From the NCBI GenBank assembly GCA_902799075.1, contig CADBYZ010000039.1, positions 1 to 41,818 on the forward strand: 41,818 nt of DNA, given 5' to 3'. Numbering within the stretch: position 1 is the first letter of the stretch; every line of letters begins with the position of its first letter. Below the pieces are notes generated by a model. That model saw nothing but the letters and a program-made list of their open reading frames with translations, was not told the origin of the DNA and searched no databases. Shown in pieces: positions 1-8,073 of this stretch. The position numbers were made by a program, and so were the translations under genes. This DNA comes from Oscillospiraceae bacterium. Its GTDB lineage: Bacteria > Bacillota > Clostridia > Oscillospirales > Oscillospiraceae.

Positions 1-1
1 G

Positions 2-172
2 ACCGGCGTCATCTCCCTGCCCGAAGGCGTTGAGATGTGCATGCCCGGCGACAACGTCGACATGGACGTCGAGCTGATCACCCCGATCGCCATCGAGAAG
101 GGCCTCCGTTTCGCTATCCGTGAGGGCGGCCGTACCGTCGGCTCCGGTGTTGTTATCGGCATCAACGAGTAA
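2..172 (+). CDS. tuf: Elongation factor Tu, C-terminal end (partial)
   Basis: This is the last 56 codons of elongation factor Tu, the GTPase that carries aminoacyl-tRNA to the ribosome. The visible part is domain III, recognised from the [20 protein letters not shown] stretch and the closing [13 protein letters not shown] segment, which are almost invariant in bacterial EF-Tu. The reading frame enters from the left edge at base 2 and ends at a TAA followed by an intrinsic terminator. The GTPase domain lies outside the window. Codon choice is strongly biased to C-ending codons, as expected for a very highly expressed gene. Confidence 0.97.
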   Translation, partial: TGVISLPEGVEMCMPGDNVDMDVELITPIAIEKGLRFAIREGGRTVGSGVVIGINE

Positions 173-208
173 TTACCACGGCGTAAGCCAAAGTAAATAA
201 ACAGCAAG

Positions 209-241
209 AGAGCGCGACCCACCCGGGCCGCGCTCTTTTTA
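209..241 (+). terminator. Intrinsic terminator of tuf
   Basis: An 8-bp perfect stem, AGAGCGCG at 209-216 paired with CGCGCTCT at 229-236, is followed by a run of T. It lies 36 bases after the tuf stop codon. The amidohydrolase gene converges from the other side and ends at 256, so the hairpin may also help stop leftward transcription. Confidence 0.85.
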
Positions 242-255
242 TCCTTCGCAAAATA

Positions 256-1920
256 TCAGTTCACTTTCTTACCGCAGAAATACACATCCCGCGGCAGGTT
301 ATAGCTGAATCCCTCGTGCTCTGCCGTGAGCAGGTTGTTGTCGAATACCAGGAAGTCCGCGTCCTTGCCGGCCTCGATGGAGCCCTTCGTCTTTTCGATG
401 CCGAGCTGCTTTGCCCCGTTGATCGTGTAGCCGAGAAGCATCTCTTCAATCCCCATCCTCTCATCGGCGGGCGGGAATATATATTCGATCAACTCGATCG
501 GTGGTAGCTTCGTCTTATTCGTAACTTTGCGCGTCATTCCGACTTCCATGCCAAGATAGGGATTCCAGGATGAAAAATCCATGAAAACGATAGTATCGCT
601 GGACCAGGAAACCAGGGCTCCGCTGTCCCAGACCGATTTGCAGCGATACAGCAATTCACCGCGTTCCTCGCCGAAGAGCTTCTTATACACGTTGACATCA
701 TCAGCGTGCCACCAGGGCGTAAAGTTCGCAATCACGCCCAAAGGCGCAAAGCGTGTCAGATCCGCAGAATCCTGAATCTGCAGATGAGCGGATACGACCC
801 TGATCCGGAAATCGTCTCCCAGCTCTTTCTTTACCTGCTCTACGCCGTCCAGCACCAGGCGGGAGGACGCCTCGCCGACGGTATGCGCATGGAAATCCAG
901 TCCCTCTTTATTCAGCACCTTCAGAAGGGCCACAAGCTCCTCCAGATTCATGGCGGTGCACCCTTTTTCCCCGGTTTCCACATAGGGCGTCACCATAGCT
1001 CCGGAGTGGAGCTTCAGCGTGCCGTCCATGAAAATCTTCAAGGTATGGATCTTTATGTGCTCCGTATTGTATTCCCTTTGAAGGCGCTTCAGCTCTTTTA
1101 TGCCCTCTTCCACCTCCCAGGCTGCCGAGATGACATAACAGCCGTCGACATAGATCGGAAGCTTCCCCTGCCGATCCAGCTCTCGCAGGCGAGAATAAAC
1201 GTGCTCATGAAATTCAGGAAATCCGGGGATACCGGCGTCAAAGACCGCTGACACACCGACACTGACAGAAAAATCGATCCAGCGCTGAAGCGCAGCGTCA
1301 ATCGCCGAATCCGGTTTATCCATTGCGCTGTCCAGAATGATCGGCAGCTCCGTCGCGCCCTCGCTCATTTCTCCGGTCACATGCCCGTCCTTACGCACGT
1401 AAAAGCTTAAGCCCGGTACCGGATCCTTGATATCGTCCGTGATACCATGCTTCCTTAAAATGTTCGAGTTCACCCAGATACTGTGCCCCTGCGCCTCCTG
1501 AATCTGCAGTTCCCCGTCAGGGCAAATTGCGTCCAGATCCTCTTTGGTGATATTGTCTTGCTTCAGGTGCTTTTTGTCGAGCATCAAGCGGTAACGGTCC
1601 TGACCAGGATGCTTCTGAATATAATCCGCTATAAAATCCAGCGCACCCTGCTTGCTGTCGCAATTAATAATTTCCCCGAATCCCGTTACGCCTATCAGAT
1701 CGTATCCGACTCCCATGGTCACATGGACATGGCTGTCGATAATACCGGGCATGATGAATTTCCCGCCAAGATCCGTGACCTCTCCCTCGTACGCAGAAAG
1801 ACCGGCCTCGTCACCCACATAAATGAATTTTCCATCCTTCACCGCAAGGGCGGTTGCTGTCGGTTTGCTCTTGTCCGCTGTGAAGATTCTGGCGTTTTTT
1901 ATAATCTGATCCGCTTTCAT
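256..1920 (-). CDS. YtcJ-like amidohydrolase (amidohydrolase_3 family)
   Basis: A 554-residue cytosolic metal-dependent hydrolase of the amidohydrolase superfamily, YtcJ-like subgroup. The N-terminal beta-sandwich part (IIKNARIFTADKSKPTATAL) is followed by the metal-binding motif GIIDSHVHV, a second histidine in FHAHTVGEASS, another in VVSAHLQI, and the late aspartate in VSWSSD; a C-terminal GSIEAGKDADFLVFD closes the beta-sandwich. These are the usual metal ligands of the fold. The open frame runs upstream to 2112, but the ATG at 1920 has a strong AGGAGG site just before it and starts exactly where the family starts, so the longer frame is rejected. Substrate cannot be told; relatives act on N-acyl, formamide or exo-enzyme amide substrates. 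It stands alone and converges on tuf. Confidence 0.9.
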   Translation of the reverse strand: MKADQIIKNARIFTADKSKPTATALAVKDGKFIYVGDEAGLSAYEGEVTDLGGKFIMPGIIDSHVHVTMGVGYDLIGVTGFGEIINCDSKQGALDFIADYIQKHPGQDRYRLMLDKKHLKQDNITKEDLDAICPDGELQIQEAQGHSIWVNSNILRKHGITDDIKDPVPGLSFYVRKDGHVTGEMSEGATELPIILDSAMDKPDSAIDAALQRWIDFSVSVGVSAVFDAGIPGFPEFHEHVYSRLRELDRQGKLPIYVDGCYVISAAWEVEEGIKELKRLQREYNTEHIKIHTLKIFMDGTLKLHSGAMVTPYVETGEKGCTAMNLEELVALLKVLNKEGLDFHAHTVGEASSRLVLDGVEQVKKELGDDFRIRVVSAHLQIQDSADLTRFAPLGVIANFTPWWHADDVNVYKKLFGEERGELLYRCKSVWDSGALVSWSSDTIVFMDFSSWNPYLGMEVGMTRKVTNKTKLPPIELIEYIFPPADERMGIEEMLLGYTINGAKQLGIEKTKGSIEAGKDADFLVFDNNLLTAEHEGFSYNLPRDVYFCGKKVN

Positions 1921-2029
1921 TGGTGCTCCTCCTTTATGTAAATATAATAGCATTTTCAGAATAACACAAGCGTATCCAGCCGTCAAGGAGAATAAGCAGT
2001 ACCGCCACGGGGTTAAGCCCGGATTGTTT

Positions 2030-2060
2030 AAAAAAGTCGCCGCCGGTTTTACCCGGCGGC
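2030..2060 (-). terminator. GC-rich hairpin with T-run on the minus strand
   Basis: GCCGCCGG at 2039-2046 pairs with CCGGCGGC at 2053-2060 around a six-base loop, and six A at 2030-2035 give a T-run on the minus strand. It has the form of a leftward intrinsic terminator, but no leftward gene ends here, so its role is unclear. It may shield the amidohydrolase from transcription coming from the right. The rest of 1921-2184 shows no convincing gene; see the short ORF listed among rejected items. Confidence 0.45.
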
Positions 2061-2184
2061 ATTTATGGAGGTATGGAGGAATAGTAGTATGTTCAGGGAG
2101 CCATGCCCTCATGGCTCCGGGATCGGCTCAATCCCAGATCAGCGGGATCAGCTTCCAAAGCAACCATCAAGCCAATTAAAACGC

Positions 2185-2217
2185 AGCCCCTGTCAGCGAT
2201 GACAGGGGCTGTTTTTT
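2185..2217 (+). terminator. Intrinsic terminator-like hairpin
   Basis: A 10-bp perfect stem, AGCCCCTGTC at 2185-2194 with GACAGGGGCT at 2201-2210, six-base loop, followed by TGTTTTTT. On the plus strand it is a textbook terminator and isolates the promoter at 2257 from upstream transcription. No well-supported plus-strand gene precedes it. Confidence 0.75.
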
Positions 2218-2256
2218 AACGCATCCTGCGTCATTTAATTCAGCTTCGATGCTGTA

Positions 2257-2285
2257 TTGACAAAAATTCCAAAAGAAGGTACTAT
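2257..2285 (+). promoter_or_regulatory. Sigma-A promoter of the sugar transferase gene
   Basis: TTGACA at 2257-2262 and TACTAT at 2280-2285 are separated by exactly 17 bases. The predicted transcript start is near 2292, giving a short leader of about 15-27 bases before the coding region. Confidence 0.8.
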
Positions 2286-2318
2286 ATATTACAAGATGAC
2301 CAAAAGATGGTGAGCAAT

Positions 2319-3809
2319 ATGTATAAAATTGCCATACGCGGTTGGCTCAAGCATCTGGATTTTATCATACTGGATGTCTTTTCGCTCTTCATTGCGCTGG
2401 AGCTTGGCTTTCTGATCACGAAAGCTGTCGGAAAGCCCTTCCTTGACCCGAAGAAAGCCAGCTTTGTGATCATGCTCCTGGTGATTGATTTTGCGGTCAT
2501 CATCATCTTTGATGCCTTTGAGAATGTGGTGACCAGAGGTCATGTGACCGAGATTTACCGCACGGTGCGCCACAGTCTTCTGCTGCTTGCCTTCACATTC
2601 TTTGCTGTCGCGATCCGCCATGCGGATGTTATTTATCCGCGTTTCATGCAGATCTGGACCGGTGCGCTGTATTTTTTCATCTCCTACAGTACGCGTACGA
2701 TCTGGAAAAATGAGCTGCGCCGCCGCTCGGACGAATCCAAGGAGCCGAAGCGCACGCTCCTTATTGTCACGAACAGCACGTACAGCCATGAAGTTCTGGA
2801 GCGTGTGCGCGGCTACGGCTTCATGCGCTTCAACCTGGTCGGCCTTGTGCTGTCGGATCGGGACGCCAAGGGGAAGAGCATTGAGGGCATTCCCGTCGTG
2901 GCGAATCTCGACAATGCTGCGGACTTCATCTGTCATAACTGGATCGACGATGTGTTCTTTTTCCATGCCTCGCAGACTCCCGCAACGCAGAAGCTGTTGG
3001 CTCAGTGCCGCGAGATGGCCATGACGATCCACATCTTTGTGGGCATCGAGGGCATCGACGAGAGCAAGCAGATGATCAACTATCTTGGCGGATACGAAGT
3101 CCTGACAGCCAATATCAACATGATGAACCCGCGCGATGTCTTTTTGAAGCGGAGCTTTGATGTGGTCGTCGGCTTTTTCGGAAGCATTGCGGCGGTGTTC
3201 CTGCTGATCATCCTGGGACCGTTTATTTATGCCGCATCTCCGGGCCCGCTGATCTTCTGTCAGGAGCGTATCGGCGAGAACGGCAAGAGGTTTAAGATGT
3301 ATAAAATCCGCTCCATGTACCCGGACGCGGAGCAGCGCAAGAAGGCACTGGCGGAGCAAAGTACACATACCGACGGCATGATGTTCAAGATGGATTTTGA
3401 CCCACGTGTGATCGGCAACCGCATTCTGCCGGACGGAACCCAGAAGAAAGGGATAGGCGCCTTTATCCGTGACACCAGCCTTGATGAGTTTCCGCAGTTT
3501 TTCAACGTGCTCAAGGGGGATATGAGCATTGTCGGCACCCGTCCTCCCACGCCGGACGAATGGGAGAAATATCAGTACCGTCACCGTGCCCGTATGTCCA
3601 TCAAACCCGGCCTCACCGGACTGTGGCAGATCCAGCCAAACAAGGATACCATGTCGTTTGAAGAGGTCGTCAAGCTGGACACGGAGTACATCGCCCACTG
3701 GAATATCGGCACAGATTTGCGCATCGTCTATGCCACAGCCGCAAAGGTGATCAGAAGCATCTTCGGCCACAACAAGGAAGAAAAGAAAGAAACCGCGAAC
3801 GTTTCATAA
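2319..3809 (+). CDS. Exopolysaccharide polyprenyl-phosphate sugar phosphotransferase
   Basis: A 496-residue membrane enzyme of the WbaP/bacterial sugar transferase family, expected to move a sugar-1-phosphate from a nucleotide sugar to undecaprenyl phosphate and so start an extracellular polysaccharide repeat unit. The N-terminal part has about four hydrophobic segments, the middle a soluble CoA/Rossmann-like region, and the C-terminal third the transferase core: KRSFDVVVG plus a membrane hairpin, QERIGENGKRFKMYKIRSM, RDTSLDEFPQFFNVLKGDMS, VGTRPPTPDEWEKY and KPGLTGLWQI, all family hallmarks. The start at 2319 has a GGTGAG site a few bases before it; the in-frame ATG at 2307 would add four residues and lacks such a site. 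It is monocistronic, with its own promoter and terminator, and no glycosyltransferase cluster follows, which is unusual for a priming enzyme. Confidence 0.92.
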   Translation: MYKIAIRGWLKHLDFIILDVFSLFIALELGFLITKAVGKPFLDPKKASFVIMLLVIDFAVIIIFDAFENVVTRGHVTEIYRTVRHSLLLLAFTFFAVAIRHADVIYPRFMQIWTGALYFFISYSTRTIWKNELRRRSDESKEPKRTLLIVTNSTYSHEVLERVRGYGFMRFNLVGLVLSDRDAKGKSIEGIPVVANLDNAADFICHNWIDDVFFFHASQTPATQKLLAQCREMAMTIHIFVGIEGIDESKQMINYLGGYEVLTANINMMNPRDVFLKRSFDVVVGFFGSIAAVFLLIILGPFIYAASPGPLIFCQERIGENGKRFKMYKIRSMYPDAEQRKKALAEQSTHTDGMMFKMDFDPRVIGNRILPDGTQKKGIGAFIRDTSLDEFPQFFNVLKGDMSIVGTRPPTPDEWEKYQYRHRARMSIKPGLTGLWQIQPNKDTMSFEEVVKLDTEYIAHWNIGTDLRIVYATAAKVIRSIFGHNKEEKKETANVS

Positions 3810-3823
3810 AAGTCCATAAAGAA

Positions 3824-3860
3824 AACAGCAGGGATCGATGAAGGCATCGGTCCCTGCTGT
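3824..3860. terminator. Bidirectional terminator hairpin between convergent genes
   Basis: A 17-bp stem with one mismatch, 3824-3840 against 3844-3860, sits between the convergent sugar transferase and NERD-type genes. On the minus strand it is followed by a T-rich stretch (GTTTTCTTTA); on the plus strand the T-run is delayed to about 3873. Confidence 0.7.
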
Positions 3861-3878
3861 GTCATAGTATCATTTTTG

Positions 3879-5135
3879 TCATCGGGAGATATAATCGTAG
3901 ACAGTGCTTGATGACAATTCTTGCCCCTCTTGTCCACGAAATACGACAGAAAAAGTATCCGGAGAACGGTTTTCCAAGGCAGCATAGAGTAAGCCCAGAC
4001 GATACATTTCTTCGACGACCTTTGCTTCTGTGGAATTGAGTTCCTGACGAATTACAAAAATTGTAAATTGGGCGCGATCCTCTATTCTGATTGATGTGAA
4101 ATCAGGGAGCGCGCGTGAGTCAAAAAGCTGACTGATGTTTTCCTGAAAAGAGGAAGCTGCGGCACTGAGAATATGGGTCGGAGTTCTGGCGGAGCTTATC
4201 TCAAAAGAGCCATCGTCCTGACGCTGAAATCCTCTGCAATCAATCCGGGCGGCGGCCCGGTCTAATTCGCTTTGGGTATATTGATCGAATAAGGAACGAT
4301 AGGTGGATGGAATAACGTACCAACGGTCGTTGTTTTGCGGAGGCGGCGTTGTGACTGTACTGCTTGATTCCTGACGCATTCCTGCCGGTAATAATTCCGG
4401 TCGACCGTGTTTTGCAATAATAAACACAACGGCAATCGTAAGTGTAGCGAGAAGAAACAGAATTGAAAGAAGTCGGCGAACCTTGGAATGCGTTTTTACT
4501 TTGCGAGATTTGGCGACGTGCTCCTGATGAGGAATCGGCTGCTTTTTTATAAGCTTGGAAAGAATATCATAAACCCTATCAATATCGGTCTTATCATAGG
4601 CGTGACCGTAGTCGTTGATGGTCCGAACCAGGATACCGCCCATTCGCGGCAGTGTAAGCATTTGATCAAGATGTGCAGAAGTGACTTTTTCTAAGCCTCC
4701 GTCCTGCGGAAAAATCAGGAAGGCAAAGCTTTTAGTAAAGGTATACCTTCTGAGGAGTTGATCCAGAACGGAATGATCCTTTTCGAGAGATACGACAGGT
4801 CGCTCTATATTTATGCTTTCGCCATTCTTATAAACATTCTCTGCCGTCCAGTATCGCATTTTGTCATTTCCTTCAAGTATTCGATATTCCTCGAACAGTT
4901 GAAAAACAAATATGCCCGCCTCATGTATCATCACATAATCAAAATGCACTTTGTCTTCGTAATTATAGAAAGTACAATCCTGGAGTATTTTCTTATAACC
5001 GGGAAGACTGTTCAAGATACTGATGACTTTACGACGGTTTATTTTTTCAGGGCGATAAACAAGCTTTTCCCCACATGAAGGGCAATATTGAGCAGAGTCA
5101 GGGTATAATTCATTACATTTTTCGCAATGTTTCAT
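3879..5135 (-). CDS. Zinc-ribbon, degenerate NERD-domain membrane protein
   Basis: A 418-residue protein. It opens with a four-cysteine zinc ribbon (C4, C7, C18, C21), followed by a region that aligns by eye with the NERD nuclease-related domain (FDYVMIHEAGIFVFQLFEEY). In functional NERD domains the last strand reads like FVIETKNY; here the E-x-K is replaced, so the nuclease chemistry is probably lost. One membrane segment lies near residues 220-245, and the C-terminal roughly 170 residues have no family I recognise. The ATG at 5135 is preferred over an in-frame GTG at 5144 because an AGGTG site precedes it. The gene is AT-richer than most of the window. A second NERD protein with an intact motif lies at 17620. 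Function unknown. Confidence 0.8.
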   Translation of the reverse strand: MKHCEKCNELYPDSAQYCPSCGEKLVYRPEKINRRKVISILNSLPGYKKILQDCTFYNYEDKVHFDYVMIHEAGIFVFQLFEEYRILEGNDKMRYWTAENVYKNGESINIERPVVSLEKDHSVLDQLLRRYTFTKSFAFLIFPQDGGLEKVTSAHLDQMLTLPRMGGILVRTINDYGHAYDKTDIDRVYDILSKLIKKQPIPHQEHVAKSRKVKTHSKVRRLLSILFLLATLTIAVVFIIAKHGRPELLPAGMRQESSSTVTTPPPQNNDRWYVIPSTYRSLFDQYTQSELDRAAARIDCRGFQRQDDGSFEISSARTPTHILSAAASSFQENISQLFDSRALPDFTSIRIEDRAQFTIFVIRQELNSTEAKVVEEMYRLGLLYAALENRSPDTFSVVFRGQEGQELSSSTVYDYISR

Positions 5136-5227
5136 AACGAGCACCTGCCTTTACATCTAAGTGAGAGATCAAACTTTGCGTGAAACGGTGAATATAGTAT
5201 AATGCTGGTTTACAGGACTTGTGCAAA

Positions 5228-6955
5228 TCAGTCTGTCCGCATTTCACGCAGGAGCATGAGCAGCAGATCGCCCACGCCCTGGGCAAGCTGGCTGGCCTTC
5301 TGGATGCGGACGTATGCGTGGCCGTAAATGCGGTGCACGTTTTCAAGATGGCCGGTGTTGCCGTGAAAGACCGCGCCGACGCACACGCCACTTTCCCGCA
5401 GGCGCTTGACTGCCTCCTGCGCGGATCTGACCGCGGCCTCGCCCTCATACTCGCGCTCCATAATGAGACCCGATGAGGGGAGAGGGGTGGAGTCGTTGGG
5501 GCTGCCGTCGGTGAGCACCAGCAGGATGCGCTGTCGGCCCTGCATCTCCGGCGCGTCGCTCAGTCTTCCGAGCGTTTCGACGGCCAGACCGTCCCGGTTC
5601 CAGCCGCCCGCAAAGTAGCGGTGCAGGCCGCGGCAGTCGTGATCCCGCCAGTCCTTGAGGACTTCCAGCACCGTGTAGCTCCGGATGCTGCGAAAGGCAC
5701 AGACACGCACCGGGATGTGCAGCTTTTCAAGGCTCCGCGCGATCATGTAGCCCTCCGCCGACAGTACCTCCTGGGAGTGCATGCGGGACTGAGAGGCGTC
5801 CAGCAGCAAATCCACACAGATCTCCGGCTCCGTTTCCTCGCCGTCCTTGAGAAACACCATCGTGTCGTCCAGCACCGGCAGACGCCAGGCGGCCTCGGAA
5901 CGGATGCGTCCGCCTCTGGAAGATTCCGGGATGTGCTTGAAGTACGAGGAAAAGATGGTGTCGATGCGTGTTGCCAGGGCGCGGACGCTGCCCTCGATCA
6001 TGGCGGCGTTGTCGGCACAGAAACGCTCATTCAGCCCTTTCTGTCGCGCGGCGCTCTCGCGCACTTCAAGTGCGTCTTTGTTCGCGGTATCGGAAAGCTC
6101 GCCCTTTGTCACCCAGAGGCGGCACAGCCCGTCGTCACCGACGCACAGCTCGTTTTCCAGAATGCGCATCTCCTGATCGGAAAGGCACAGACGCCCAAAA
6201 ACCGCGCGGACGTATTCCTCATCCTCCGGCCCCGGCCCCACATGCCGCCCGAGTCCCGCGTGGCGCTGCTGCACGGCCTTGGGGTGGTCGCCTTCGCCGG
6301 TGCCGGCGCGCACCAGCAGCCGGTCGCGGCGCTTGTGCTCATGCCGCAGCAGGAGCTTTGCAAGCGGTGTTGCCTTGTGATGTTTTTGGACAGTCTCACC
6401 GGGGGCGATACGGAAGAAATCCTGCAGGAACGCCTGCATGACGGCGATCACACCGTCCGTGTCCAGCTCCCCGGAGAAGAGCAAAGCCTGGGCCATGCGC
6501 TTTTCGCGGGCGGAGAGCAGAGGCGTGCGCCGACCGCAGACGCCGGCCCAGCGGTATTCCTGCTGGTTGTAAACAGGCATGCTCTGGTATTCCATCTGCT
6601 GCACGGACATCTGCTGCTGCTCCACAAAGAAGAGCTTTCCGCGCTCCCGCCGCAGACTCTCCAGGATGGGGCGCTCCGCGAGTTCCTTTTCGTACACGCA
6701 GTTTTCAAGCCCGAGCCAGAGCAGGTCGTCAAGCTCGTCGGCCCGCCGGTCCCCTTCATAGCTGAGGAAGAAGTCCCACAGCCGCGGCAGGTCCAGCCAT
6801 TTCTGCACGAAGCCCACGACCATGTTGAAGTACTGGTCCGGGTGGCCGTTGGCGAAAAAGGCCATGAAGGGCGGGTCAAAGTCGTAACGCCCGGCGGCGT
6901 TCCAGATGATATTGCGTGCCCGGCGGGCAGAGCCGGTGTAGTTTTTCTTGATCAT
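5228..6955 (-). CDS. VWA-domain protein partnered with MoxR ATPase
   Basis: A 575-residue cytosolic protein whose C-terminal 200 residues form a von Willebrand factor A domain: the MIDAS motif DASQS at 386-390, a likely second site GWNRDG near 451-456 and LTDGSPND at 481-488. The first 380 residues are helical and charged, resembling the CoxE/YehP-like proteins that accompany MoxR ATPases. Its ATG overlaps the stop codon of the upstream MoxR gene by four bases, so the two are translationally coupled. Such pairs act together as metal-dependent chaperones or assembly factors for a target complex; no target enzyme is next to this pair. No signal peptide or membrane segment is visible. Confidence 0.88.
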   Translation of the reverse strand: MIKKNYTGSARRARNIIWNAAGRYDFDPPFMAFFANGHPDQYFNMVVGFVQKWLDLPRLWDFFLSYEGDRRADELDDLLWLGLENCVYEKELAERPILESLRRERGKLFFVEQQQMSVQQMEYQSMPVYNQQEYRWAGVCGRRTPLLSAREKRMAQALLFSGELDTDGVIAVMQAFLQDFFRIAPGETVQKHHKATPLAKLLLRHEHKRRDRLLVRAGTGEGDHPKAVQQRHAGLGRHVGPGPEDEEYVRAVFGRLCLSDQEMRILENELCVGDDGLCRLWVTKGELSDTANKDALEVRESAARQKGLNERFCADNAAMIEGSVRALATRIDTIFSSYFKHIPESSRGGRIRSEAAWRLPVLDDTMVFLKDGEETEPEICVDLLLDASQSRMHSQEVLSAEGYMIARSLEKLHIPVRVCAFRSIRSYTVLEVLKDWRDHDCRGLHRYFAGGWNRDGLAVETLGRLSDAPEMQGRQRILLVLTDGSPNDSTPLPSSGLIMEREYEGEAAVRSAQEAVKRLRESGVCVGAVFHGNTGHLENVHRIYGHAYVRIQKASQLAQGVGDLLLMLLREMRTD

Positions 6956-7875
6956 GTCGGGAAAACGACCTCGCGCGTGAGGTCGGCGGGAATGCGGGCA
7001 TTGATCACGTCGCGGATGAGGCCGCGCTCGTAGGCGTCAAAGCTCTTGTTGACGATGCACATATCCAGCGCGTCTCCGGATTTGAGGCCCTGCTCCATCA
7101 GCGCGATGGCGTCGAGCAGGCCGCGCAGGTCGAGGGCGGAATCGGAGATCTCCGCGCTCTCTGCCTTGCGCTCCAGTTCCCCGTACAGCTTCACCAGCTG
7201 GTCGCGGATCTTCACGCTGATGCCGGGATAGCGGCGGGAGATGAGCTTCTGGAGGTTTTCCTCGGAAATGATGGGCATGTCCAGCACCGCGAAGCGGCTC
7301 GTCAGCGCCTCATTCAAGTCGCGGGTGCCCGCATAGCCGTAGTTCATCGTTGCGATAAAGCGGGTCTCGGGCCGGAGATCGGTCTTTTCATAGCCCGGCA
7401 CATCGAGACTGCGGCGGAAGTCCAGCGCCGCGTGGAGAACCGCCAGCGCCTCGTTTTTCGCCATGTTGATCTCATCGAGGATGCCGAAGCCGCCCTTCGC
7501 CGCGCACAGCCAGATCGGGCCGGGGCGGAAGGAGACCTTGTTGCCGTCGTAGGTATCGGTGCCGACGAGGTAGGAGGCGTCGGTGTTGATGTGGAAGGAG
7601 ACGTTCCAGACGGGCCGCCCGAACAGCGCGCCCAGGTTTTCGCTCAGCACGTTTTTGCCCGTGGCCTTCGGCCCCGCCAGCAGCAGGTTTTTTCCGGCGA
7701 GGATGGCGGCCAGCGCCAGCTCCCAGGTCTTTTTGCCATAATAATAGTACTCGGGGGAAGGCACGCGCGGCGCGTTCTCCGCTTCCGTGGGGTGCATTAA
7801 ACGGAAGGCTTTCACGCCCTCCAGCAGTCCCTTGTCCACGCCTTCGGATTCAAGAAAAGAATAAAGCTGATCCAT
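6952..7875 (-). CDS. MoxR-family AAA+ ATPase
   Basis: A 307-residue AAA+ ATPase. Walker A is GPKATGKN at 68-75, Walker B is ILDEIN at 132-137, sensor 1 is the asparagine in IATMNYG (N178), and the likely arginine finger is R194 in NEALTSRF. The segment with FHINTDASYLVGTD and FRPGPIWLC is the typical MoxR insertion pattern for remodelling ATPases. The lysine of Walker A is kept, so ATP hydrolysis is expected. An AGAGGT site precedes the ATG. The downstream VWA gene overlaps its stop, and the pair probably works as one chaperone unit. Upstream on the same strand lies the folded element at 7936-8073 and then a two-TM protein. Confidence 0.93.
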   Translation of the reverse strand: MDQLYSFLESEGVDKGLLEGVKAFRLMHPTEAENAPRVPSPEYYYYGKKTWELALAAILAGKNLLLAGPKATGKNVLSENLGALFGRPVWNVSFHINTDASYLVGTDTYDGNKVSFRPGPIWLCAAKGGFGILDEINMAKNEALAVLHAALDFRRSLDVPGYEKTDLRPETRFIATMNYGYAGTRDLNEALTSRFAVLDMPIISEENLQKLISRRYPGISVKIRDQLVKLYGELERKAESAEISDSALDLRGLLDAIALMEQGLKSGDALDMCIVNKSFDAYERGLIRDVINARIPADLTREVVFPT

Positions 7876-7935
7876 GATATTTACCTCTGTGTGTAAGGAT
7901 AAAAATTACCATATAATGACAAAACATTAGTATTC

Positions 7936-8073
7936 GTTATTGAGGGAGCTTTGTTTCCTCAATAACACCTTAGGTGAGCAAAGCGAACCCTCGCGCCGAC
8001 CAAACGCGGCGTAACACGCCTCGCCGCGTGCGATAAGCGCGAGTACTCAGGTGCGAACATTGTTCGCACCTGA
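7936..8073. repeat. Highly folded non-coding element of four nested or tandem hairpins
   Basis: Nearly every base of this 138-bp gap between two leftward genes can pair. Stem 1 is GTTATTGAGG (7936-7945) with CCTCAATAAC (7957-7966). Stem 2 is the small palindrome CACCTTAGGTG (7966-7976). Stem 3 is an outer CTCGCGC (7990-7996) with GCGCGAG (8037-8043) enclosing ACGCGGCG (8004-8011) with CGCCGCGT (8022-8029). Stem 4 is a perfect 12-bp stem with a three-base loop (8047-8058 with 8062-8073) that abuts the stop codon of the upstream gene. There is no T-run in either direction. It may be a small mobile palindromic repeat, an mRNA stabiliser, or a structured intercistronic RNA. Confidence 0.6.

Noticed and set aside
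2065..2202. A 45-codon plus-strand ORF (start MEVWRNSS, containing PCPHGSGIGSIPDQ) with a GGAGG before an inner ATG at 2089.
   Set aside because: It runs into the stem of the terminator at 2185, has no promoter of its own that I can see and no family resemblance. A peptide gene cannot be excluded but is not supported.
5621..7033. A 470-codon plus-strand open frame.
   Set aside because: It is antisense to the VWA gene, which has clear motifs and ribosome sites; the frame is open because of high GC content and its translation is His/Ala/Val-rich with no domain.
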